Positions 1-6,339 of a stretch of DNA of 8,195 bases are shown here, one piece after another (positions within the stretch are counted from its first letter, which is position 1; the number at the start of each line of letters is the position of its first letter). The stretch comes from Bacteroidota bacterium (GTDB lineage: Bacteria; Bacteroidota; Bacteroidia; Chitinophagales; Chitinophagaceae): NCBI GenBank assembly GCA_947462495.1, contig CANHOY010000065.1:1-8195 (forward strand). Direction: 5' to 3'. A model generated the notes under the pieces. The model saw only the letters and a list, made by a program, of their open reading frames with translations. It ran no database searches and was not told the origin of the DNA. Both the position numbers and the translations under genes were made by a program.

Positions 1-447
1 GTTTACCTATCAGGTGGGGTAATAATGAACAATTTTAATACTAAAGTGGATGGTACTTTGCAATCTGACTTGAAATTTGGAGACGTTATTCTTTCCAAAA
101 GCAAATTGGGCAATATTAGCTGGGAAGTAGAAAAGTATAAATCAGTAGCTCCATATTTAGGCATTGGTTTTGGCAATAATATCAATAGCCGTAAAAGAGT
201 TAATTTAAGTTTAGAAATAGGGGGCATATTACAAGACGCTCCACAGTTGAAAATTGTATCTAACGGGGTATTCCAATCAAATAGTGATGTGGATATTAAC
301 CAAGCAGGTAGTTTATCTAAAAGTATTGAGCAATATAAAATTTACCCTGTATTCAAATTGAATTTTGGCATTAAGTTGGCCAGTTTTGCTAAGAAAATTA
401 AGCCATCAGCCACACCTTCTGTTACACCCGCAACTACTATAAAATAA
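1..447 (+). CDS. Predicted outer-membrane beta-barrel protein, module copy A (5' end missing)
   Basis: The reading frame is open from the first base, so the gene starts left of the window. The ATG at 25 is internal: the eight codons before it read VYLSGGVI and align with LYISGGVL in the complete paralogue at 3490-4194. The visible 148 residues consist of alternating hydrophobic/polar segments with glycine-aromatic strand ends (PYLGIGFG, KIYPVFKLNFGIKL), as expected for a small transmembrane beta-barrel. By hand alignment about 78 of 126 residues match the paralogue, stopping at the shared GIKL. After that a 22-residue tail rich in Lys, Pro, Ser and Thr replaces the aromatic C-terminus usual in outer-membrane proteins. 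The lipoprotein gene follows after 18 bases, so the two are very probably co-transcribed. Function is unknown; the outer-membrane location is inferred from the strand pattern and from the signal peptide of the paralogue. Confidence 0.8.
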   Translation, partial: VYLSGGVIMNNFNTKVDGTLQSDLKFGDVILSKSKLGNISWEVEKYKSVAPYLGIGFGNNINSRKRVNLSLEIGGILQDAPQLKIVSNGVFQSNSDVDINQAGSLSKSIEQYKIYPVFKLNFGIKLASFAKKIKPSATPSVTPATTIK

Positions 448-465
448 TTTATAATACTATCTACT

Positions 466-2088
466 ATGAAAACCTCTATTTTAAAATATATTCCCTTTTT
501 TATCTTCATTACCTTTTTAACTAATTGTACGGTAAAAGATATTACTGTTGATCCAGCTACAGGAGAAAAGAAATCCTTAATCATGATTAGCCCGGATTAT
601 TTAAAAACGACTATCCAAGTAAGATTAAGAGATGCCGATACCAAAACATTTTTAAAAAATGAAATGGTGGTAAAAGTGTATTCCAATAAAAAAGTTATCG
701 ATTTTGGAGGTCGTTATAAAAATGAATTTACCGTAAAAAATGGTATTTTAAATTTTGCCATTGATCCTAATGAAGATATATCAACAGCAAGCCCCTTGAT
801 ATTAAGAGTAATGTCTTCAGTTCCTGGTGAAATGAATGTAAATTCAGCTTATATACCTGCTTTATCAAGTTTAACAATGACAAGCCCTGGAAGTAAAGTA
901 CTATTGTTGCAGCAAAATAAGCTAGTTATTAGTAATACGCAATCATACTCAGGAATTAAGCCATTGACATTCTCTAGCAAACCTTTTTATCTAAGTATTG
1001 ATGGAAATAAAATGAAATATTGGGATTGGAACGTCTTTAAAATATCTGATATAATTTATCCATGGGAATCTACATATAAAAATGAACCTAATTTTTATGA
1101 GGTAAACTATTTTAATTTTTGGAGACAGGGATCTTTATCTACTAATACGTATAAGCTAAATTATAATCCTGGAGTTGATTCTATTTTAACAGATTATATA
1201 ATTACTTTTGATTATTTATTTAAAAAATATACAGTATTTAAATCAGGAAAAACATTATCGAGAGGTTTTTTCAATAGCGATAATATAGATTCTAAAATAG
1301 ATGGATTTAATGGGGATATTAAAAGAAGTCCCGAAGAAAATAGTTTTTTTAATTTAAATGTAAAAATGTATACCAATGATATTGGTACTTGCCCTGCAGG
1401 ATATTCATTTGCTTTTAGTGGTTTAGGTAATAGTGGCACTGAAGTTGAATATGTACTTTCACGTAAAAATGTAAATGGGGAATCTTTTCCTACGAATAGT
1501 GGTATTCTAAAAATTAATGGATTAAAATCTTTAACTCCACCTTCTGATGTAACAGAAAAGGATATAACTTATGGAAAATTATCAAATACTGTTACTTTTT
1601 CTCCAAATCCAGAATATACGGTTGAACCACAAACAATGGATTTAGGGGATTCTACTTCCTGCGGTAAAACTTTCAACTTTAAATTAACACCAAAAGCAGG
1701 TTTAACTAAATATAAAATAATTTTAAAAGCGGGTTGTAGTGGAAAAAGTATTTCTATCTTGCCTAATTTAATGGCATTGTTTAAATTAATAGAAACACAA
1801 GCAGCAGGAATAGTAGGATCTCCTTTATATGGGGTAGATTTTGTTGGAGGCATCACTACCTTATACTTAACTCCAACAGGAAAATATAGTTTTGAAGGAG
1901 AGTACAACGGCAAGAATTTTAATTTTAATCTTTCCACCAATTTAAACGATTTAGCAGGTATGAGGACAAGTACCTTGGCAGCCAATCCTGATATTAAAGA
2001 TATCAGTTATGAACAGGGAATTACTACAGATGGTAACAAAATGATTACCATTAACTTAAACTTCTCTGAAAAGTCTTGTCCTTTTTAG
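466..2088 (+). CDS. Large lipoprotein of unknown function, module copy A
   Basis: This 540-residue protein has a lipoprotein signal peptide: Lys2, Lys7, a hydrophobic stretch (about residues 8-18) and a lipobox LTNC with the lipid-accepting Cys21. The mature start CTVKD places K-D at +3/+4, which resembles the charged surface-export signals of Bacteroidota lipoproteins. Residues about 45-130 look like a beta-sandwich (TTIQVRLRDADT, VVKVYSNKK). The centre (about 150-300) is rich in Trp, Tyr, Phe and Asn. The C-terminal third contains Cys309, Cys399, Cys424 and Cys538, and the chain ends SCPF. All of these have counterparts in the paralogue at 4201-5769, so two disulfide bonds are plausible. 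I recognise no catalytic motif. The gene follows its barrel partner by 18 bases, and an intrinsic terminator lies about 20 bases after its stop. An A-rich leader without Shine-Dalgarno precedes the ATG, which is normal for this phylum. Confidence 0.88.
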   Translation: MKTSILKYIPFFIFITFLTNCTVKDITVDPATGEKKSLIMISPDYLKTTIQVRLRDADTKTFLKNEMVVKVYSNKKVIDFGGRYKNEFTVKNGILNFAIDPNEDISTASPLILRVMSSVPGEMNVNSAYIPALSSLTMTSPGSKVLLLQQNKLVISNTQSYSGIKPLTFSSKPFYLSIDGNKMKYWDWNVFKISDIIYPWESTYKNEPNFYEVNYFNFWRQGSLSTNTYKLNYNPGVDSILTDYIITFDYLFKKYTVFKSGKTLSRGFFNSDNIDSKIDGFNGDIKRSPEENSFFNLNVKMYTNDIGTCPAGYSFAFSGLGNSGTEVEYVLSRKNVNGESFPTNSGILKINGLKSLTPPSDVTEKDITYGKLSNTVTFSPNPEYTVEPQTMDLGDSTSCGKTFNFKLTPKAGLTKYKIILKAGCSGKSISILPNLMALFKLIETQAAGIVGSPLYGVDFVGGITTLYLTPTGKYSFEGEYNGKNFNFNLSTNLNDLAGMRTSTLAANPDIKDISYEQGITTDGNKMITINLNFSEKSCPF

Positions 2089-2107
2089 TTTCTAACATAA
2101 ATTATTT

Positions 2108-2148
2108 AACCCCTCCATTTAGATTTTTCGAAAATAGGAGGGGTTTTT
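2108..2148 (+). terminator. Intrinsic terminator of module copy A
   Basis: AACCCCTCC at 2108-2116 pairs perfectly with GGAGGGGTT at 2137-2145, a 9-bp GC-rich stem, and the T-run 2144-2148 follows. The 20-base loop contains further ATTT/AAAT pairing that can lengthen the stem with a bulge. It lies 20 bases after the lipoprotein stop codon, so it should end the copy A transcript. Confidence 0.87.
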
Positions 2149-2173
2149 ATGTATTTTCTTGTCGCAACTTTAT

Positions 2174-2219
2174 AATTGAAGGTTCAATTTAGATCTATAC
2201 TAAATATTCCTTAGTATAG
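2174..2219. repeat. Two adjacent perfect inverted repeats between convergent genes
   Basis: The first dyad is AATTGAA (2174-2180) and TTCAATT (2183-2189) with a 2-base spacer. The second is CTATACTAA (2195-2203) and TTAGTATAG (2211-2219) with a 7-base loop. They lie between the copy A terminator and the 3' end of the minus-strand gene at 2274-3014. Neither is followed by a clear T-run on either strand, so they are not convincing intrinsic terminators. They might still slow transcription or protect the 3' end of the minus-strand transcript. Confidence 0.5.
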
Positions 2220-2273
2220 TTTGATAAATGGAAATAAGGTAAACTATATAAAGATGTTTTTAAAAGTAAATTA

Positions 2274-3014
2274 TCACCTATTATTTTGATTATAAAAGTT
2301 CAAGAAATCAATAATTTCTTTCTCTGATTTTATCTTATTTTTCTGCGTCAGGTAATTGGTAATTAGTTCTTTATTAGGAAGCATGGTAGATAATATCTTT
2401 ACATCTATTTTCTTTAGTTTTTGAATCTTATTCTTTTCAACTTGTAAATAATAATCAAACATTGGTGCAAAATAATATACATTGATAGCACCAAATAAAG
2501 AATCTTTTTTTACAACATGATTCGTATAATTTTTCAATAATAGCACTTCCCCCTTATTTAGAACTTGCACTAAATTGGAGCTATTTAGTTCATTTTTTGT
2601 ATCTGTAAATCCAGTTTCAAAATAAATTGAATCTACACTTAACTCATCATATATCGCTACTTTTTTAATCTTTGACTTGTCAACTACCAATTCAGTATTT
2701 TTCATATCTAAAAAATGAACTTGGTTACTGTTCGTATTTAATCTAACTTTTACCTCCGCCATTTTTTTGAGGTCTAGTCCATAAATTGAACCAATTAGCC
2801 ATTGGTCATTTAAAAAAGGACTTCCTTTTATGTTATTATTGTAAGGGGTTCTATTACCAAATTTGTCTATCACATTATTTCTATCCATTGTAATAGGCAT
2901 ATCAGTGGACATAAATAACGATATTTCGGGGTTAGAGCTATTACCTGAACCAATTTGTGCTTTTGTATTGATACTTACTATGAATAAGGCTAAATATAAA
3001 ATTCCTCTTCTCAT
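2274..3014 (-). CDS. Secreted protein of unknown function
   Basis: This 246-residue protein has a short Sec signal peptide: Arg2-Arg3, a hydrophobic core at about 5-15, and a likely cleavage site after TKA (residue 19) before Gln20. It has no lipobox Cys near the N-terminus. After a polar linker, residues 63-72 carry KGSPFLNDQW. This is followed by short beta-rich segments with a turn reading ..VHFLDMKNTELVVDKSKIKKV, then a Lys-rich helical C-terminus (about 195-246). As I recall, GSP-(Y/F)-L-x-(D/E)-x-W followed by such strands is frequent in uncharacterised exported Bacteroidota proteins; I know no assigned activity. The gene is alone, in opposite orientation between the two barrel-lipoprotein modules, and shares the 475-base upstream region with copy B. 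Its start is set by the signal peptide directly after the ATG. Confidence 0.83.
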   Translation of the reverse strand: MRRGILYLALFIVSINTKAQIGSGNSSNPEISLFMSTDMPITMDRNNVIDKFGNRTPYNNNIKGSPFLNDQWLIGSIYGLDLKKMAEVKVRLNTNSNQVHFLDMKNTELVVDKSKIKKVAIYDELSVDSIYFETGFTDTKNELNSSNLVQVLNKGEVLLLKNYTNHVVKKDSLFGAINVYYFAPMFDYYLQVEKNKIQKLKKIDVKILSTMLPNKELITNYLTQKNKIKSEKEIIDFLNFYNQNNR

Positions 3015-3390
3015 TTGATATTTTTTCTAAAATTAAATAAAATAGGACATAGATAAGACAAAATGACCTTATTAATGACTTGTAATAAAATATTATTAAT
3101 CAATTTTTCTTTCAATTTTAACCTCTTTGCTTCCTTGCTAATTAGTGTTTGCCAAGTAGATGCTTAAAATATAAGTAACGTATTGATATACAATGAGTTA
3201 TTAATTTGTGATGTTTCGGATTAGATTATAATCCATGTTGATTATTAATCTATATGGGTATTAATATTTAATTAAAACTATATAAAAGTAACTTGTATAA
3301 GATATGCTGAAATACTTAAAACAAATTAGCCTACTATAATTCAAAATGAGAACGTTTTAAGAAAATAACATCAAATTTAAATTAATATAA

Positions 3391-3421
3391 TTAGGTAAAT
3401 ATCAGTCGAATTGTAATTTTG
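3391..3421 (+). promoter_or_regulatory. Candidate promoter of module copy B
   Basis: TAATTTTG at 3414-3421 matches the Bacteroidota -7 consensus TAnnTTTG at every fixed base. TTAG at 3391-3394, 19 bases upstream, matches the -33 element TTTG at three of four bases. Transcription would start near 3427 and give a leader of roughly 60 bases before the ATG at 3490. The -7 element lies within the palindrome 3405-3435. In DNA this A+T-rich a chance match is possible, so confidence is moderate. Confidence 0.45.
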
Positions 3422-3435
3422 ATTTATAATTCGAC
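3405..3435. repeat. 12-bp inverted repeat spanning the candidate -7 element (operator-like)
   Basis: GTCGAATTGTAA (3405-3416) and TTATAATTCGAC (3424-3435) are reverse complements at 11 of 12 positions, and the exception would be a G-U pair in RNA. The loop is 7 bases. The dyad covers the candidate -7 promoter element, as an operator would. Only its right arm and loop would lie near or after the predicted start site, so an RNA hairpin in the leader is less likely unless transcription begins further upstream. Confidence 0.6.
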
Positions 3436-3466
3436 AAATACAAAAATTCGATAAATATAAAAATCG
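3429..3466. repeat. 17-bp tandem repeat upstream of module copy B
   Basis: Two head-to-tail 17-base units, ATTCGACAAATACAAAA (3429-3445) and ATTCGATAAATATAAAA (3446-3462), differ only by two C/T changes. A third unit begins with ATCG at 3463-3466. The first unit shares the AATTCGAC arm of the palindrome, so the TTCGA-type core recurs at a 17-base period about 25-60 bases before the start codon. It would lie in the 5' leader if the candidate promoter is correct. Confidence 0.7.
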
Positions 3467-3489
3467 TTTTTTAAAGAGAAATATAACAT

Positions 3490-4194
3490 ATGAGAAAAAT
3501 ACATCTTTTAGTGCTTTTGATCCTTATTGGATCCGCCAGTTATGGACAGGATCTTGGTTTAATTTTGAAAGGATCTACCTCAGGGGTGGGAGCCGATCTT
3601 GCCTATCGTATTAATCCAAAATGGTTGGTAAAAGTTGGGGCTGAGCGTTTCAATTATGAATTTCTAACAAATTTAAGAAGTGCTGATTTGAATGTTGATA
3701 TCAATTCTACAATTATAACCGGTTCTTATTCATTGTTGGCAGATTATCAGATATATAAAAAATTATATATAAGTGGCGGTGTTTTAATAAATAATTTTAA
3801 TACCAAGGTCAAAGGAAATCTCCAAAGTGACTATAAATTTGGCGACCTCGTTGTTAGTAAGGAAAAAGTGGGTACCATTGAGTGGGATGTGAAACCAGAA
3901 AGTACAATAGCTCCTTATTTGGGATTGGGTATTGGGAATAATATCAATAGTAAGAAAAAAGTAAATTTAAGTGTTGAACTAGGTGGTATATTTCAAGGGG
4001 CGCCTAAATTTCAAATTCAATCAAATGGAATTTTTGAATCTAATAGTGATGCAAATTTTAACCAAGCAGGAAGTTTAGAGGAAAGTTTTTCTAAATTTCA
4101 AATATATCCAGTGTTAAAAATTAATTTAGGAATAAAACTATCTCAATCAAAGAATGTCAAAGAGAAATCAAAAAATTTGCCAAAAACTAACTAA
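3490..4194 (+). CDS. Predicted outer-membrane beta-barrel protein, module copy B
   Basis: This 234-residue protein has a Sec signal peptide (Arg2-Lys3, hydrophobic core about 5-16) with likely cleavage after SYG (residue 19) before Gln20. The mature part is a series of amphipathic strands with Gly/Tyr-rich turns (GVGADLAYRINPKWLVKVGAERF, shown only in part here: GVGADLAYRI, WLVKVGAERF, YISGGVL, PYLGLGIGNN, YPVLKINLGIKL). That pattern suggests a small barrel of around eight strands. The last strand ends at about residue 217 and is followed by a 17-residue Lys/Ser/Asn tail, not a terminal aromatic residue. It is the full-length paralogue of the partial gene at 1-447. The lipoprotein gene starts 6 bases after its stop codon, which indicates one transcript and a linked role. 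The family resembles uncharacterised Bacteroidota outer-membrane proteins; substrate and function are unknown. Confidence 0.85.
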   Translation: MRKIHLLVLLILIGSASYGQDLGLILKGSTSGVGADLAYRINPKWLVKVGAERFNYEFLTNLRSADLNVDINSTIITGSYSLLADYQIYKKLYISGGVLINNFNTKVKGNLQSDYKFGDLVVSKEKVGTIEWDVKPESTIAPYLGLGIGNNINSKKKVNLSVELGGIFQGAPKFQIQSNGIFESNSDANFNQAGSLEESFSKFQIYPVLKINLGIKLSQSKNVKEKSKNLPKTN

Positions 4195-4200
4195 AATATT

Positions 4201-5769
4201 ATGAAAAATAAATTTATACTATATACTTGTTTCTTAACGCTAATCAATAGCTTTTATAGTTGTTCTATTGATGATATTACCACAGATAAAGTAACGGGAG
4301 AAGAAAAATCATTTTTAATGATTAATAATAGTATTATAAAAACAACTTTTCAAATAAGATTATTTGATGATGTTACCAATGCATTAATTACTAAGCCTAT
4401 GGTGGTTGGCATTGCATCTAATAAGAAATTAGTAGATTTAAAGGGAATTTATACAAATAAATTTATTACCAATAATGGTATTGTTAATTTTGGTATAGAC
4501 CCAAATTATGATATTTCAATAAAAGATACATTAAAACTAAATATAGTTTCCACGAATGATAATGGCGAATACATACCTATTATTAAAAAAATAAACCTTG
4601 CAAGAGTCACTAATAAAATTGTGGTATTGTATCATTCTGCTAGTACAAGAAATGCAATAGCTTCCAATTCAGATAAGGCCAATTTAGGTATTAAAGCCAA
4701 TGTAGCTTCAGGAACTTCCCCCACTTATATTTCTTTAAATGGACAAAAATATGGCAACCCTAATTATGCAGTTTGGAATTTGAATTGGCTTCTTAAACCA
4801 CAAAATGATGATGATAACTGGTATAATTGGTATCAAAAAAGTAGTGCAGGTCCTTTTACTAGTGATATAGTTGCTGAAGTCAAATTTTTTGACGCACTTG
4901 ATAAAAATACAAGAACTGGTTCTATTGCAGTTTATTACGATGATATTAGTTCTGAAATACAATATACTGATGGCACTTATGAAACTTGGAAAAATGGTAT
5001 AAAGACTACTGGAAATAATTCTAGAAAAGGCTATCTTACTATTCCAGCAAATTCTTATATATATTATCTAGCAGAAGGTTCAGTAAAAACCAATTCCGAC
5101 TTGAATTTTTGTACTGCAGGTTTTAATTTTTCTTTTGCAGGTATCGATGCTACAGCAAAGCCTGAATTTGCCTATAAAACTTCACGTACTACGCCAGAAG
5201 GAAAAACATATTCTCAAACTATTGGTTTAGCGCAACCTACTAAGGATAATCCGGTATATAATACAGATGAATTATATTATGGCAATAATAAAAACACTGT
5301 AGAATTTGCTGATAATTTACAATATGCTATTTCACCTAACAAACTAGATTTAGGGGGTAAAGATGCTTGTGGTAAAACTTATAATTTTCAAGTAACACCC
5401 ATTGTTGGTTTAAGTAAATATAAACTTATTATCTCAGCAAGCTGTAGTGGAAAAAATATTTCTATTACGCCCTCTTTGATGTTATTATACAAAAAGAGTG
5501 GTAGTGCCAATTCTGGAGGTTTAACATTTGTAAATGGAGCAGCCACTGTCTATTTAGCGGATAAAACTAATTATGATATAACAGGTAGCTTTAATAATAA
5601 TAATATCAATTTTAGTTTTACAACCAATTTATCAAATACAGCTGCAATGAGACAGGCTTCATTAAATAGCAATGCTGACCTTAAAGAGGTATATTTTACA
5701 AATGATGCTTCAGATCCTTTAAAACAAAAAGTAACGCTTGTTTATAAAGAAAATGCTTGTCCTTTTTAA
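4201..5769 (+). CDS. Large lipoprotein of unknown function, module copy B
   Basis: This 522-residue paralogue of the protein at 466-2088 has a signal peptide with lipobox-like FYSC and lipid-accepting Cys21. The mature start CSIDD has two acidic residues at +3/+4, as in surface-export signals of some Bacteroidota lipoproteins. The N-terminal region (about 21-120) aligns with copy A (DITTDKVTGEEKS against DITVDPATGEKKS, and TTFQIRLFDD). The central part (about 135-295) is Trp/Tyr/Asn-rich and poorly conserved. The C-terminal part again shares Cys304, Cys390, Cys415 and Cys520, the motifs ACGKTYNF and SCSGKNISI, and the end ACPF. Spacing from the second to the third Cys is 25 in both copies. 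No enzymatic motif was recognised. Its stop codon is one base from the stop of the convergent gene at 5771-6190, and I see no terminator there. Confidence 0.88.
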   Translation: MKNKFILYTCFLTLINSFYSCSIDDITTDKVTGEEKSFLMINNSIIKTTFQIRLFDDVTNALITKPMVVGIASNKKLVDLKGIYTNKFITNNGIVNFGIDPNYDISIKDTLKLNIVSTNDNGEYIPIIKKINLARVTNKIVVLYHSASTRNAIASNSDKANLGIKANVASGTSPTYISLNGQKYGNPNYAVWNLNWLLKPQNDDDNWYNWYQKSSAGPFTSDIVAEVKFFDALDKNTRTGSIAVYYDDISSEIQYTDGTYETWKNGIKTTGNNSRKGYLTIPANSYIYYLAEGSVKTNSDLNFCTAGFNFSFAGIDATAKPEFAYKTSRTTPEGKTYSQTIGLAQPTKDNPVYNTDELYYGNNKNTVEFADNLQYAISPNKLDLGGKDACGKTYNFQVTPIVGLSKYKLIISASCSGKNISITPSLMLLYKKSGSANSGGLTFVNGAATVYLADKTNYDITGSFNNNNINFSFTTNLSNTAAMRQASLNSNADLKEVYFTNDASDPLKQKVTLVYKENACPF

Positions 5770-5770
5770 A

Positions 5771-6190
5771 CTAATCGCTCTCGTCAAAGTGTAATTGTTG
5801 GTGATGTGCACCTGCTGCTATATGTAAGGCAAAAGCACCAATAGCCGTATTGTTTAAAATATTAATTAAGGCAAATGTGCGCATATCTGCCATGGCTGCA
5901 TTAAAAAAATTGGGTACATGTACCGTAATTACAAAAAAGAATAAGAAGAAGGATAATAAGTAACTTGCTATTTTAACATAGAAGTTAGTAATAAATGAAA
6001 TGCCAACTAATACAAAGCATGTTCCTACTAAATATGCCCATTTAATGCCTCCTGGTAAAAAATAGGGTACATACACTAGTAAATCATCTGGTTTAGTTAT
6101 ATGGTATATTCCAATACAAATTAAGACTGTCGCTAAAATGTAAATGGATATTCGTGAGAAAATGTGGTATTTGGTTAAATCGATTCTCAT
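5771..6190 (-). CDS. DoxX-like four-helix membrane protein
   Basis: This 139-residue protein has four predicted transmembrane helices at about 14-31, 49-69, 72-92 and 103-126. A short cytoplasmic start and a His-rich, acidic C-terminus (HHQQLHFDESD) flank them. The loop LLVYVPYFLPGG (about 37-48) and the segment ITVHVPN (88-94) at the end of helix 3 are features I associate with DoxX/DoxD-like proteins. This family of small inner-membrane proteins is named after a thiosulfate:quinone oxidoreductase subunit, but most bacterial members have no proven role. The assignment is from helix pattern and motif memory, so the fold is more secure than any activity. The gene stands alone on the minus strand, downstream of the tRNA and its terminator, so it probably has its own promoter in 6191-6312; I found no good consensus match there. 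Confidence 0.8.
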   Translation of the reverse strand: MRIDLTKYHIFSRISIYILATVLICIGIYHITKPDDLLVYVPYFLPGGIKWAYLVGTCFVLVGISFITNFYVKIASYLLSFFLFFFVITVHVPNFFNAAMADMRTFALINILNNTAIGAFALHIAAGAHHQQLHFDESD

Positions 6191-6312
6191 AATAGTAGGT
6201 TTTATTACTTTAAATTACAAGATATCAATAGCAGAAAAACTGATTTTGGTTAGGTATTGGGGTGATATTAGTCGCCACATCAAAGCAAGCTTTATGTGAC
6301 TCATTGAATGCA

Positions 6313-6338
6313 AAAGCTCCGACTTAGGTCGGAGCTTT
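6313..6338 (-). terminator. Intrinsic terminator of tRNA-Arg
   Basis: AAAGCTCCGAC (6313-6323) and GTCGGAGCTTT (6328-6338) form a perfect 11-bp stem with a 4-base loop. On the minus strand the stem starts two bases after the tRNA discriminator base and ends in TTTT before GCATTC. This position and form are those of a rho-independent terminator for the tRNA gene. Confidence 0.85.
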
Positions 6339-6339
6339 G

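Larger units (their letters stand above)
3015..3489. other. Divergent intergenic region, no gene seen
   Basis: This 475-base, very A+T-rich gap separates the start of the minus-strand secreted protein from the start of module copy B. I find no open reading frame of useful length, no tRNA and no clear remnant of a gene. The right end holds the candidate promoter, palindrome and tandem repeat listed separately. A short dyad, GGATTA (3218-3223) and TAATCC (3229-3234) with a 5-base loop, lies in the middle. For the minus-strand gene, only a weak promoter candidate is visible: TTG (3113-3115 on the complement), 20 bases, then TATTTTAT (3085-3092 on the complement), which fits the Bacteroidota consensus poorly. 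Confidence 0.6.

Noticed and set aside
25..447. ATG at 25 as the start of the first gene
   Set aside because: The frame is open to base 1 and the upstream codons (VYLSGGVI) align with the middle of the complete paralogue. The gene is cut by the window edge and this Met is internal.
1212..1985. Minus-strand open frames inside the copy A lipoprotein gene
   Set aside because: They lie fully within a well-supported plus-strand gene, lack signal or domain features, and match no conserved pattern.
3429..3466. CRISPR-like array upstream of copy B
   Set aside because: The units are contiguous 17-mers with no unique spacers, only two full copies, and no cas genes in the window. It is a short tandem repeat.
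1..5769. SusC/SusD-type polysaccharide uptake pair
   Set aside because: The barrel protein is about 234 residues, far smaller than a SusC-type TonB-dependent transporter (around 1000 residues). The lipoprotein shows beta-rich, cysteine-containing sequence, unlike the helical TPR-like repeats of SusD.
6276..6298. Imperfect hairpin CACAT-c-AAAGC / GCTTTATGTG near the tRNA terminator
   Set aside because: The loop would be only two bases, one base is bulged, and no T-run follows on either strand. The strong terminator at 6313-6338 already explains the 3' end of the tRNA.
6281..6314. Minus-strand TTTG and TTGCTTTG as promoter of the DoxX-like gene
   Set aside because: The spacing is 22 bases, the -7 element misses the key second base, and the -33 would overlap the T-run of the tRNA terminator. 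The fit is too weak to annotate.
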